Source: Neurospora tetrasperma FGSC 2508 (taxonomy: Eukaryota > Ascomycota > Sordariomycetes > Sordariales > Sordariaceae). Taken from it: a stretch of DNA of 64,000 bases. A program made the position numbers and the translations under genes. How positions within the stretch are numbered: position 1 is the stretch's first letter; each line of letters begins with the position of its first letter. The stretch lies in contig NW_009799104.1 in NCBI RefSeq assembly GCF_000213175.1, positions 2,366,744 to 2,430,743 on the forward strand, written 5' to 3'. The notes under the pieces are model-generated. The model searched no databases, had not been told where the DNA came from, and was given only the letters and a program-made list of their open reading frames with translations. Shown piece by piece: positions 1-11,800 of this stretch.

Positions 1-855
1 GGGCGGAAATGCAAACAGTACCTTGGCAGCAACAATCATCTTCTCAATCAAATCGCCAAGATAGCGCTTGTTCTGGGCCTGGTGCTCAAACTTCTCGCAG
101 CTCATCTTGATAATATCCTTTTCGGGGTTGTAACGGGGTCCGGCCAGCTTCATAAGCTTGCGCTGCTGGACCTCGCTAAGGTCTCGGAGATCCTTGGGGC
201 AGAACTCAACCACGACCTTCCTGTCGGCGGGGTGGAATTCGCCCATGTATGTGGTGTAGCGGAAGCGCAAGACCTCCTCGCTCGTCGGCGGCACGAACGG
301 CTTGGCGTACTTGGACAGCAGCGGCATCTCCCAGACGGCGATGCGCGCATACTCGCGGAACTCTCGGTGCTCCTCCAGCTTGCCGTGACCCAAACTCATA
401 ATGTCGTTCTCGTGGAAGTCGTCTTCGCCGTCCTCGTTGGTGATGAGATCCGTGTCCTTCTCCTCCTCGTACCAGAAAGTGGATCTCCTGGGCATGACCA
501 CCCTTCTTAGCGGCGCCGCCGCCTGCTCAATGTCTCTGATCATGCTCGACCACCCCCTCTTGAGATCGTCGGGCGTCTGTTCCCACGAGGTGAGGGCGCG
601 CTCGTAGCGCTCGCGCTCCCAGTCCTGAAGGTCGTCCGACCTCAGCTTTTCGGACAGAAATTCGCCGGGGTTGTAGGGGCGGGTGAATTCGAGCTTGGCG
701 TCATCTTCCCTCTTTGGTACGGGGACGCCTTCACATCGTGTCGCAGTGGCGGAGAGGGCCCGGCGCTGGATGGCGGCGATGCGGAGATTGGATGTTTGTG
801 TTTGGCGACTGCATGTCCGGAGACCGAGCCGGAGCGCATTGGCGGAGGAAGCCAT
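1..855 (-). CDS. RSM24: Mitochondrial small-subunit ribosomal protein mS35 (37S ribosomal protein S24 / Rsm24), 3' end outside window
   Basis: This is a component of the mitochondrial ribosome small subunit. The frame opens at the ATG at 855 and reads without a stop to the left window edge, so the gene is partial. The first ~40 residues are rich in Arg, Ser and Ala and lack acidic residues, as expected for a mitochondrial presequence. The body carries the family's conserved stretch with FRYTTYMGEFHPADRKVVVEF followed by a lysine-rich region ending KMIVAAK. A GTACTG directly after the AAG codon at 22 is a plausible intron donor, so the last coding base seen is probably 22 and the C-terminal exon lies outside the window. 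The gene is transcribed divergently from ALG13. Assignment is by recognition of the Rsm24/mS35 family; exact orthology was not tested. Confidence 0.85.
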   Translation of the reverse strand, partial: MASSANALRLGLRTCSRQTQTSNLRIAAIQRRALSATATRCEGVPVPKREDDAKLEFTRPYNPGEFLSEKLRSDDLQDWERERYERALTSWEQTPDDLKRGWSSMIRDIEQAAAPLRRVVMPRRSTFWYEEEKDTDLITNEDGEDDFHENDIMSLGHGKLEEHREFREYARIAVWEMPLLSKYAKPFVPPTSEEVLRFRYTTYMGEFHPADRKVVVEFCPKDLRDLSEVQQRKLMKLAGPRYNPEKDIIKMSCEKFEHQAQNKRYLGDLIEKMIVAAKVLFAFPP

Positions 856-1492
856 CCCGGGGGGTCGTCGTTTGTGGTGTTCGGACGGAGGAGGGGCGAC
901 CGTGACGCAGCTTGGTGTGTGGGAATCTGGCGCGCGAGGGGAGTCGGGATCGGGGCTCGATAGCAGAGGGCGACCGAGCAACAACTCGGGACGGAGACAC
1001 GGGCGCTCGGGCGCCGGGCTTCTCGCAATCGCGCCCAGAGCTATCCAAAAAATTTGGGCTCAGCCTCAATTGCGGGCGGGCAGCATAGCCGGAGGGGTCC
1101 GGAGGAGAGCGTAAGCCACAGAAAGACAGCGCTGAAGAGAGGTACCCCGCCACAGTTTAACAACTGTAGCTTCCCCAATCTCAAGAGACCTCGCTACAAG
1201 TACCTTCTCCGCCGCGACCCACCAGCAATAAGTGTTTGGTCTAGCTTCAGGTACCTCCCTCACAGGTACCGTGATCAGGTACCCTTACCGCACCTCCTTG
1301 TTCGATTCAACATTCAGCATTAACCTCACGCTGCATACTTCACATCCCTTCATTTACTCAAACACACATACCCAACAAGATCTATCATTCTCACGCGCTT
1401 TTATTGGATATCAAGTGTCATTTGGGACTGCCCTCTTGGTTCACGAATATCTACCTAGACGACACCTTACTGACCTACGCACCACGGACGAG
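856..1492. promoter_or_regulatory. Divergent promoter region between mS35 and ALG13
   Basis: This 637-bp stretch separates two divergently transcribed genes and should hold both promoters. Three copies of CAGGTACC lie at 1248-1255, 1263-1270 and 1276-1283. An open frame runs through part of it into the ALG13 frame from 1232, but the sequence has no family resemblance and the ATG at 1493 is preferred as start. Confidence 0.5.
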
Positions 1493-2610
1493 ATGGATCA
1501 CTTGACGACAACAAAGCATACCACCGACACTGAGGCAACAGACACGCAACAGATTGCTGGACAGAAACGGGACGCCAGCGCAATCACAACAGTCAGCTCT
1601 CGGGAATCTTCTACAATTTCTGGTGAGGGTCTGGAAATTCGCAAGGAAAGCAAAGGAGAAGGCGAAGCCAAACGCCCAAAGCTCGGCGAAGAGCAGACGA
1701 GCAGCAACCGCAGTGATAATAACATGACTTTGATCGAGGAAACCAGCATGGAAGGCCGGCAATGCTTCGTTACAGTGGGAGCTACCGCCGGATTTCGGCC
1801 GTTGCTTTCAGAGGTCATCAAACCAGAGTTCCTCAACTGTCTGGCCGACAGCCATTTTGACCTTCTCAAAGTACAATGCGGCGAGGATTTTGAGTGGTTC
1901 GATGAACAAGTCAAATCTTTGCCGTCTAGTCCTGTCACGATAGAACGCTTTGCCTTTACAGAGAACATGACCAAACATTATATCAGGTCACGGGGCGAGA
2001 AGTCCGTGAGAATGCCAGGTGTAGTGGTTGCTCACGCCGGTGAGATTGTCCCCTTTGTCATCATCTGTTTGATTGACAGCATTAAATAACTAAACAGTTA
2101 GGCTCTGGAACAATTCTTGAAGTACTCCGACTTCAGGTACCATTGGTGGTGGTCCCCAACCCAACTCTGATGGACAACCACCAAGCTGAGCTTGCTCAAG
2201 AGTTGGAGTCTACAGGAGACGCTGTGTATGGTAGGCTAGGGTAGGTTTCTCGCCCATTGATCATTTGTCCTCTCAATCGTAACCCCAATGTTCATGGCTA
2301 GACAGCTGACACCCATTCACCCAGAAAATTGACCGAAGCAATCGCACGCTCGTTAGAACTAGTCGCCCAAGGTCCGCTCAAGCTCAAAGATCTTCCACCA
2401 TACTCACCACCACCATTCCCGGTGCCCGATTCGGAGCGCGTGACCTTGTTTGACTGGATGACGCTAACTTGCTATCCAGACGAGTTACGCAAGCAGCAGC
2501 ACTTGCAAGACCTCAGGAATGTTGAGAAGAGCTTTCAGCGAGAGTCGGAGCAAGCCAAAGTGCGCCAAACAGAGACAGTTCAGGATCGCCGCCAGCGGGA
2601 TCTTGACTAG
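1493..2610 (+). CDS. ALG13: UDP-N-acetylglucosamine transferase subunit ALG13
   Basis: ALG13 is the catalytic partner of membrane-bound ALG14. The pair adds the second GlcNAc to dolichol-PP-GlcNAc on the cytosolic face of the ER in N-glycan synthesis. I read three exons: 1493-2039, 2102-2240 and 2325-2610 (323 aa). Introns of 62 and 84 nt have GTGAGA and GTAGGT donors, and the first has a branch-like CTAAAC. The family signature starts with [15 protein letters not shown]. The splice then joins VVVAHAG to SGTILEVLR, followed by the conserved [17 protein letters not shown]. About 85 residues precede the first conserved residue. They are Ser/Thr- and charge-rich with a KRPKL patch, which is longer than usual. 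An internal ATG at 1748 just before the domain is an alternative start giving a normal-sized protein. The C-terminus is charged and probably helical. Confidence 0.9.
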
Positions 2611-3450
2611 GCGTCACTGTTGGCGGTTCAGTTGGTATTGCATGACCAGGGCGGCGGTTCATACAACTTAATTTCGACATGTGGAGTTCCATCTTTTAAG
2701 AGAGCTTGCATACACCTTCACTGTGGCGTAAACGTGGAACTCACGTATTGTGCCGTCTGCGGCATGGTTACTGAGAAGAATTCCACAACCGGATTTTCGG
2801 ACCAGGCACAGTCTGTTCCTATCGAGTTCCGTGAGGGCTGTCGATGCCTTAAGCAATATCACCACCGTACAACGACAGCTGAAGCCCACTCTCCATCATC
2901 ATCATTTCATACAATCTCGCAGCACATAGAGCGCATGCGATACATAGAGGGTCATCTTTCCGCTGCCACATAGCATCATTACTGAAACGACGGACAGTAC
3001 CACAGGCCTGGTGTGCACAATGACCAGATGGGCCAAATCCACAAAAGATGGGACGAGTTCCGGCCTGCCAGCAGAACTCGCAACTCGGAAGTGAACACTA
3101 TATAGGCATGTTAGTCCTGTGATAAACAGCGAGACCTGTATCAGTGGACGAAGCAAGTTCAGGGTATCTCTCTCCCCTGGATAGGTAGAAAAGGTGTGTG
3201 TGGAAGGCGCTAAAAAAGGATGATAACAATGATAATGATAATGATAAAATTGGCGGAAGATTGGCGGATCGTTACACTGGAATGACCGATATGATACCAA
3301 TCATCGCAGATGCTCACAGCCGTCACTAAGATGGCGCAGGAAGATGCAGATTGTAGAAGGCAGATAGCGAAGAAGCTCGCTGAAAATTGAAAAACCTTGG
3401 CTAACGCACAACCACTGACGAAAAGAATACAAGGCACCCCATTTCACAGC
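2611..3450. other. Intergenic, convergent 3' ends
   Basis: This lies between the 3' ends of ALG13 and the AKL-ending hydrolase. It holds a GATAAT-type microsatellite at about 3222-3248. Short open frames on both strands show no recognisable protein features. Confidence 0.5.
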
Positions 3451-4758
3451 TCACAACTTCGCCTCCTCCTTCCCTGTCTTCTTCCTCCCCGGCGGCGGTC
3501 CCATCAACTCCAAAAAATCCTTACTGAGCACCCTCTTCTCCGTCCCCTCCTTATACTTCCAAACCTTCCTGAACTCCTCATCCTCCTTCCTCCACACCTT
3601 CTCCAAATCCTTAGCAATGAACTCAGCCGCCTCCTCGGCACACCTGGTGGTCGCCTCCATCGGCACCAAATGTCCGAACCCTTCCACGGTGCGTACCTCC
3701 ACCCTGCCCGCCTTCGCTCCGCCACTACCGTTCCACCCCGTGCCCGTAAGCTCCAGCTTCTCCTCGCGACTCTCGGGAGGACAGACGTCAGACGTAGATC
3801 CAAACACCCAAAGTACACCGGGGCGCAGGTGCGGCAAAAAGTGGGTAGTCATCATGGCCTCGGCGCGATAAAACTGAAAGTTGGGATCAACAGCCTGATC
3901 CGGGGGCAAGTCCGGCACCGGTTGATCTTGTTTCTTAGGGCGGTAATAGGTGAAGCACTCTTGATGTTTGGACGTCGTGAGCGTCACTTCCTCCTTTTCT
4001 GGAGAAACCTGGTGCAGACCATGGCTGATCAACACCTCTAGACATCTCGGGTCCCAAGTCTGATAGAATTTGTTCTTCCGGAACCCCTCAGCGGCCGCCT
4101 GTCGCGAAGGCCAGACGTCCCGCCGATAGGCCGACTGCTTCATAGGCATGAAGCCGTAGGAGGGACCGCGCTTAGCAAATTTGGAGATGACCGGGTCAAG
4201 CAGAACCAGAGAAGAAAAGAGGCGAGGGTGCAACAGCGACAAAGAGGCAATGGTGTTGCCGCCAAAGGAGTGGCCGATTCCGACTAGCGGACGCGGCATC
4301 TCACGGCGCAAAGCATTGACGACGCAGAGGAGGTCACGCGCGTGGTCATACCAGGATGGGTCGTTGCCTAGACTGGACTCGTTGATAAGTCCGGATTGGC
4401 CTTGCCAGGCGGCGTCGGCGATGAAGATGGAGCGGACTCTGATGCCGCGGGCGGAGAGGGCCTTGAGCAGGTCTTCCCAGAGGGGCTCGTAAAGTTCCTA
4501 TAGAGTGGAATTAGTGAATGCCAAACACAAACTTGGGTGTAGCTCTTGTTAGTGAGAGTAACTGACCTTGACAAAGCCATTGGCATGAGCACCGATGATG
4601 GTCAGGTCGCCCGGTTGAGGATTGGGGTTGCTCTTGGGAATGTATTGCTTTACGGAGAGATACAGGACCTCTTCTTGGGAGTCGGCAGTAGCTCGGGCAT
4701 ACTCACGGATGTGTTGACCTTCGACTTTGTGCTCCTTGATGATGAAAGAGGAGGCCAT
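3451..4758 (-). CDS. Alpha/beta hydrolase with C-terminal AKL (probable peroxisomal hydrolase)
   Basis: Two exons, 4758-4567 and 4497-3451, are separated by a 69-nt intron with GTCAGT donor, CTAAC-like branch sites and TATAG acceptor (412 aa). The nucleophile elbow GHSFGG is at residues 139-144 (Ser141). A later aspartate in FGSTSDVCPPE and a histidine in GFGHLVPMEAT complete a plausible catalytic triad. The protein ends in AKL, a good match to the PTS1 rule [SAC]-[KRH]-[LM], so import into peroxisomes is likely. Fungal relatives include the yeast peroxisomal lipase LPX1 and peroxisomal hydrolases of the AKT2 type found in Alternaria secondary-metabolite clusters. No cluster genes surround it here, so a general role in peroxisomal lipid or acyl turnover is more likely. 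The substrate is unknown. Confidence 0.85.
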
Positions 4759-6140
4759 TGTGGCGGTATACCAGCTATGAATTTACTGCCTGCTCTGATA
4801 ACCGCTGGTGCTTGAGTCAAGCTGATATGTGAAGTAGAACAATAACTCTGGTATGATGCCGAAACTGACGAGTCGGACTAAGGAGATTCCGGTAGTACGA
4901 TCAAACGGGGTTCACAGAGAGATCAAACAAGGAAAGTGTTGACTAAATCTCCGGGGTTGTCGATCGTGGGGTTGTTCAAGGATTACTGAGCCGACTGTTA
5001 CGGGCCAGGTTGCCGAGGCACAAAGCCATCGTGGCGCCGGCTGTTGTGGTAGCGACTGCAACTAGCCCGGAAATCGACCTCCGGGTTCCATTGTGTGATA
5101 CCCTACAGTACCAATTTTGAATAACCCGTTGTTTAATATAATTGAGAACCATCTCTGAATGGATAACGAAGACACTACATATGTGACTATCGCTCGCCAG
5201 TAGTGCTTGGCGTTGTACCAACGCTCTTCTTGGTTGCAGCGGTGATCGGCAATCCATCATACCAGAACTTATACTACACCTCTAGTTATGGTAGTCGACG
5301 TGTAAGTCGGGTACGTACCAGGCACGGCCATAAGACAGTGATCGAAAAAAAAAAAAGGCTAGTCTGAAATAGATAAAAAGTGATCAACCAATCTCCCCTT
5401 TTCCGGATTCGCCGAAGTTCCACTGTGGTAACTTTTCGGTGTTTTTTGCTAGTGTAGTTCGTGGCTTGTCGAAGTTGTCGAGAGTGTCACAACATCAATA
5501 CTACCGAACACCAACATGGAAAGCGGGGAGATGCAAGTACACCTCTGCCGGGGGAAAAAAGGTTAGCGTGGTACCTGGGGGCTACAGTTTACTAGGATTA
5601 TCATTTAAAAAAACGGGCTGTTTATTGTTCAGAAAGCTATAGCAGCTCCGGCTTTGCCGCCCATTACCAATAAGCCATTGCCACCCCCAGAAGTCACGAA
5701 ATTTAACCTTTTTTGCCCCGGCAGAGGTGTACACTAGAGGTACTTATTGTACACAACGAATTTGATAAGATACGGCAATCCATCAAACTGCAGCAACAGG
5801 GTAATTACACGGTCATGTGATACAGCGTGCCTAGTTCGCGTCATGGCCCCACCCTGGCTTTTTCCGATCGCGTCGCCTGCAGTGGCTCCAATTTGCCAGT
5901 GGCATGGACGAGACAAACAAAAAGACCGTTGAACGTTCTTCCAATCAACACTCAACCGCTGGTGCATCGCCAAGTTGCATCTGTCCCTGTCGCTTTTGCA
6001 AACCACCACCCTCACTTCTGGCCACAAATCGCCCATGGAACTCGAATACACAGACTCGACTCAAGACTCGGCGCTTCGACGCTTCCTGTAGAACCTCCAC
6101 TGTATCATCAATCCAGCGAAACCGCGTTTACATCGCCAAA
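4759..6140. other. Intergenic between divergent hydrolase and BRC1 genes
   Basis: This should contain the promoters of the hydrolase (-) and BRC1 (+). It carries an A run near 5345-5356 and the foldback element described separately (5537-5732). The remaining short open frames look like chance. Confidence 0.5.
5537..5732. repeat. Foldback element with 29-bp terminal inverted repeats, MITE-like
   Basis: The left arm 5537-5565 and right arm 5704-5732 are inverted repeats of each other, matching at 28 of 29 positions (the arm begins GTACACCTCTGCCGGGG). Pairing continues inward with gaps: a CTGGGGG block near 5575-5581 matches CCCCCAG near 5679-5685. The whole 196 bp can therefore fold into a long hairpin around a palindromic centre (near AGCTATAGC). 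If the element is taken to start at CACCTCTG, it is flanked on both sides by TA, the target duplication of Tc1/mariner-type elements. There is no coding capacity. It is most likely a non-autonomous miniature inverted-repeat transposon; a transcribed hairpin is the alternative. Confidence 0.65.
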
Positions 6141-8810
6141 ATGGCCGGAGAAAACGAGAAGCCGGGTCTGCTCGATGGCTGCTCCATCTACTTTGTGCAA
6201 AGCAAGTCACTGTCGGCTAGTCTCATCTCAGAAGTATGTCTTCCCTTTACTCTACCTGATGCGCGGTCCACAACCTCCTAAACACCTCGGCAATTTGTAG
6301 TTTTCCAAGCTTGTACACAAGCATGGCGCCCAACTTCTCGAGCCAACCAAAGACGGCAAAATTCCTCTGGAACACGCGACCCATATTGTCTCGAACACGA
6401 TCGACTTCGAGCAATACCACGATGCCCTCCAATACATGATCCCCGTCGTCAACTCCAACTGGATCAAAATCACGCTCGCACGGAATAAGGTCGCCCAAGT
6501 GAGGCCGTACTCCCCCGATCCTAGAATGATCTTCTCCAACGTCATCCTCACCTGTGCCGATATTCCCGAGTCCGACAAGGAGACCATTATTGGTGCGACC
6601 ATGGCGCTTGGTGGCATGGAATCAAAGGACCTGACGCGTCAAACCACCCATATTTGCGCCCTGTCCATGGACCACGAAAAATGCCAGGAGGCCCAGAAAA
6701 AGAACCCCAAGTGCAAGATTGTCCTTCCACACTGGTTCGATGACTGCTTAAGGCTAGGGAGGCGAATCAGCGAGGCACCCTATATGCTCCCTGACCCCGA
6801 GATCTTGCGCACAGGGCCCGACGAAGACATCACAATCCCACCGAGCGAGGCCGTGGAAGGTGCCACGTCCGTTATACCTAGTGCTGCAATGCCGGGGAGG
6901 GAGAGGGAAAAGATTGTCGTCTTCGCTCAGAAGAAGGTCATGATATCTCAAGATCTCCCTATCAACGCCCGGCTGCGGAACATCTTGAACAATCTGATCG
7001 AGCAAAGCGACGGCGAGGTCGTGAATGATGTTGATGCATGCGATATGTATGTGTGTCAGTATCGCGACGGGGATGAGTATATACGGGCGGCACAGCAAGG
7101 GAAAGACGTGGGCAACCTTGCGTGGCTCTACTACCTCATCGTACATAATGAATGGACGAGGCCGACACGACGACTTCTGCACTACCCGATACCACGAGAC
7201 GGGATTCCTGGATTCACGGGCATGAAGATCACACTATCAAACTATGGGGGTGACGCTAGAGTCTACCTCGAAAATCTCATTACTGCGGCGGGCGCAACAT
7301 ACACCAAGACCATGAAGGCCGACAATACCCACCTGATCACGGCTCGGATGAATGGTGAGAAGTGTGAGGCAGCCAAGGAATGGAACATTGAGATTATCAA
7401 CCATCTTTGGATAGAAGACAGCTACGCCAAGTGCGAAGTCCAGACCTTTTCTAACCCCAGGTACCAACACTTCCCGCCTAGGACAAATCTAGGCGAGATC
7501 ATTGGCAGCACCTTTTTCGACGAACAGAGGCTGCGCGAGGTGTATTTCCCCGGTGGCGAAGAAGTACTCAGCACGGCAGCGAAGAAAAGGCGCAAGGCTA
7601 ATGACGCTGCGAACAAGAACGTGTATACCTCCAATTTTGCAGAGACCGACGCCGGAACCGCGAGTAAATCGAGTCCACTTGGTGGAAAGACAGCCAGTAA
7701 GCCACCACGAGGGACGCAGAATAAGCAAAATATCCAAACGCCAGCAAAGACCACCCGGACTACACGTGGAAAGGAAAATGACACACCATCAGTAATGTCC
7801 AGCGGTAGCCGGAGCGCCAAAGATAAGGCGTTGTCCAAGCTCCACCAACTGGCTCCAGATATCGCTCTGTATGAGAAGGAAAAGAAGCGCACAGCGAAGG
7901 ATGGTCCATGGGGCGGCAAGCGGGCAGCAGACCAGATTGACCGGGATCGGGCCGCAAAGGAGTCAAGTCCAGCCGAAGACGGGGGCGAGGAGGACGAGAC
8001 AGAACAGAAGCGTCCGGCCAAGAAGGCGAGGGTCTCGTCAAGCCCAGAGATGCGCATCTGCTTGACCGGCTACAAGAGATGGGTAAACGACAAGATTCGA
8101 GAGGAGGCGGACAGGGTGAGTGATCACTTTAGCCTGATACGTGCATTACATTGCCAAACTAACCTTTTCACCAGCGAAAACTGCGCTCCATGGGCATACA
8201 GATCGTCCAAGACAATGTTCCCTGCGACTACCTCGCCGCACCGCGTATGGTTAGAACTATGAAGTTTCTCCGTTGTCTGGCTCGCGGCCCCGAGATCATC
8301 TCGTCCGACTATGTCACCGCCTGCGTCGAAGCCGGCAAGGTTTTGCCCCCCAAGGACTACCTGCTTGTCGACAAGGAAAGCGAAGACCGTTTTGGCGTCA
8401 CCCTCCAGACAGCCATCTCTCGCGCCCGCGCCAATCGCGGCCGTCTTCTCTGGGGCGTGCCCATCTTCTGCACAGAGGAGATCAAGAATGGAGTCCAGAG
8501 CTACCAGACCATTGCCGAGGCCAACGGCGCCATCTTCAGGGTTTTCCGTGGTCGCGGTGGGTCGGTGATCAAGCCCACTACGCCCGAGGAAGATGGAGGG
8601 GCACCGCCTGATCCAGTTTATTTGCTGACGTCTCCCAGCCCGGCTGAGAAGGCGCTGTGGCCCAAGTTTGAGGAGATGGCGAAGAAGGGGAACATGGAAC
8701 CGAGGATTGTGGTGTCGGATTGGTTGTTGGATGTGGCAATGAAGCAGGAGTTGACGTTTGATCCTAGGTATTTGGCGGTTAGGTACTTTGCCGAGAATCC
8801 GCCATTCTGA
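6141..8810 (+). CDS. BRC1: Multi-BRCT DNA-damage scaffold protein BRC1/RTT107
   Basis: BRC1/RTT107 proteins are nuclear scaffolds that bind phosphorylated H2A through C-terminal BRCT repeats and help replication forks through damage, in contact with SLX4 and SMC5/6. Three exons, 6141-6233, 6301-8115 and 8175-8810, give 847 aa; introns are 67 and 59 nt with GTATGT and GTGAGT donors. Four BRCT units lie in the N-terminal half: the first is split by intron 1 (KLVHKHGAQLLEPT), the second has the HICALSMDHEKC stretch and W in LPHWFDDCLRLGR, and the fourth follows GMKITLSNYGGDARVYLENLI. A long basic and Ser/Thr-rich linker (about residues 430-620) precedes two C-terminal BRCTs that begin at MRICLTGYKRW. 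The arrangement 4 + linker + 2 is that of Brc1/Rtt107. Identification of the exact ortholog is by architecture. Confidence 0.88.
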
Positions 8811-11800
8811 GGATCATCAGTAGGAAAGAGTAGTGTGGATGTGGGCAGTTTATTGTGATCAATGTGTTCGTTTACACTGTTGTTCGCTTTTATCCTATTA
8901 TTCCTTTTATCATCAATTTCTTTTGGTTCTTGGAAGGGGTGGTAGGCTGGAGTAGCGTGGGTGGGTAAAGTGTTATCAATGTTCATCGGCGCGACTGGTT
9001 GAATTGGAGAATCCCGTTCTGGAACGTCTTTTTCTTTGCATTCTAAGCGGGATGATCAACATATGTAAATATCCCCATTTATGTCCATCGAATAGTTTAA
9101 ATATTATTCACCATCATAGCGAATTATGGTATTACCATAAGCACGTCTCTTAGTGTGCGACATACTCCTTCATCTATTCAGCATCATCGTCTTCTTCGAA
9201 AGGGGACCCATCTTGGTTCACGATGATACTACTGCGTAGTTCTAGTGTAGTGTACCAAATCTTGGCGAAACGCTCAGCCAAGTTCGTTATGTAGCTCCAC
9301 CATGGACTCCATACGAGTGTAGTGTACTGTGCATCCTGGTCCCTCGACCCATGTGGCTATGTAGGTATGTAACGCGGTCTCACCATAGCCGAACAACTTG
9401 CACGCCGAGCGGCGCAGCCAAGTCGGAGTGAGGGCAACAGTTGAGAGATTTTCTTGTCTGGTTCTCCGTCGGGGCCACGTTTCTGTCGTACTGCAGTGGA
9501 AGGAATGGAAGAGGACATATGAATCGGCCGAGAACCGGCGATATTCCTGACTTGCAAAGTTCCGAGCATGTGAGAACTTATGATGATTGCCCGATGGCGA
9601 CACACTTCAAATGACACCCTACAGTGACATTTTCCCGTGCGATGCTGAGTGTGAGGATGATGATGAGGGGAGCAGTATCCAGTATGAGGTTGGTAGCTTT
9701 AGGCAACGAGGATAAGAAGGATACGAACGCTATGTGAAAAGCAAAGGCTGGTGGTGATAATGAGCTGGTCTTACAACTCAAAGCAAAGCTCGAAATTGGG
9801 CCTGGATAACAACCCGCGATGACAGGTAACGAGGCGAGATTGGAAAAGGCGCAGTCATATTTTCCCTCCCGGAAATGGTGTTAAAAAGTAAATGATGGCA
9901 CGTAGTCAGTATGTACCTAGTTACAGGCCCACAACTGCTTCAGCCACGCCATTGGAGGAGATTGGTAGACATATGTATCTTCAGCAGTTACACTACATGC
10001 GAGTGTGCCTGATGAAGATGGGTGACACTGCCGTCCCGTCTACGGGAATGTCTTGTGTGTGTCTCGTCTGTCGAACGGTTTCTGCAGCGTGGTGGGCGGT
10101 GTGACAAGCTTTCACCAATCATTTTCACTCATTCCCCATTTGCACGTTTGCAGTTTCGAGAGCAGATGATACTCTAGACGTCCGACCTTGAGGGATACGA
10201 GAAGGCTCGCAAATCATCACAAAGACACTGAGCTTGTAAAAGAATTACTACTTTTGCTCAGTTTACAAACTGACTCCACTGAACAAAACAAGCACAGACA
10301 ACGTTCATCTCATCTCCACGATCCGAGCCGCCAAAAACTCCACCGAGATCCGTCCCATCCATGCGAACGACCGGGCGACAAACTGTTATCAGATTTTTCA
10401 TCCGTACTGTATGTCTGTGTGTAAGATGTAAAGTGGGCAGAATCTCCACTTTCTTTCCACTCACACCTTGCACGTTTCCACTCTTCTCGTGTTGCGCAGC
10501 TGAGGAACGCCCACTGTTGATGGGACGAGCAAGGAGAGCAAGATCTGATAACTCGCCGGCGGAGCTCCGTAGCAGGAGAGTGTCCCCGCACGAAATGGTC
10601 GTAAAAAGCAAAGTGAACATGGCAGCTCAATACATCTCGCTTTAGCTAGAAGAGACCGTTACAGAACTGTGATAGGGACATAATATCCTGAAAGCGCATC
10701 GGCCGGAGTCACCTAGGGATTCTTCCCTTAGGAAGTGCCCAGAACTTAATTTCGAAGGTATCACATATCAAAGATCATGTTAAGGGCCCCCGAGGCCGGA
10801 CTGAAGATCATGTTCGAGGAAGATATCGGAGGTGGGGTGGGAACTTGAAGAAGTGGAAAAAGGAAGCTGGGGGTTGGGGCTGTATTTGTTTACATCGATG
10901 TCATGTTGACCTCTGAAAGGCGCCGTGCATCGAGGGGTAGCAACAAAGGGCATGCACGGCACAAGCACAGCAAGGACATTTGTTATTCCTTTGGCCATCA
11001 TCTGTGTCAACTGTGCTGCACCCTTTACATCATCACTGAATAAAATTCGGAAGAAAATCCGGAGGAAAGCCTGAACCTTCATTTTCGCAGACAAACTTTG
11101 GCCCCAACGTCAGTCGTACGAAATCATACATATCCCAACTACAATGAAGAAAACCAGACGTTCTTCGCTATACAAATGGTTTCGTCATACGAGGACCATA
11201 TAATATAGAAAAGAAAAGGAGACAATTCCTAAAGAAAAAAGAAAAAAAAAAAAAGAAGAAAAAACCTGAACCGAAGACTTCGAAGGTCAAACCCAGATTC
11301 CGGACTTTAACACAGGTGTGTTAACCAGACAAGGTACCATTGAAATGAGCATAAAGTAAAGATACCAACAGTACTGACGGTTTTGGCACAGGTTTTGTTC
11401 CGTCCGACCCGCCACCTCTTTCAAGACCTGAGGCTCTTCAAAGTTGGACGGGTATTTACGTTGGTTGAAGTTTCTGTTTGGATTGCATCGGTACAAGTAG
11501 GTAGGTGCGCGTAGGCATCTGTTAAAGTGGCAGGTGGCCTAACCGCCCGTGCTTGCTTCCTGTGACTGCTCCAGCTGAGGCAGCTTACCCGGTGATGGCT
11601 TCCCTTCCAACGTGTGCTGCGGTTCGCCCACATTGTCCCAAACCCACAAAAAAAAACAAAAAACAAAAAAAACAGATGTCCTCTTGACGTGAATGTAACC
11701 CTTTTGGTGAGGATTCTCCGACATCGTCCTTCACATCCATCTGCAACCATCCATACCCTTGTCCCGGCCAGCTTTGAGTATCGCTGGTCGTGCAGTAGAT

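Noticed and set aside
3451-4758. Naming this hydrolase a toxin-biosynthesis protein
   Set aside because: That label comes from distant relatives in Alternaria clusters; no cluster partners exist in this window.
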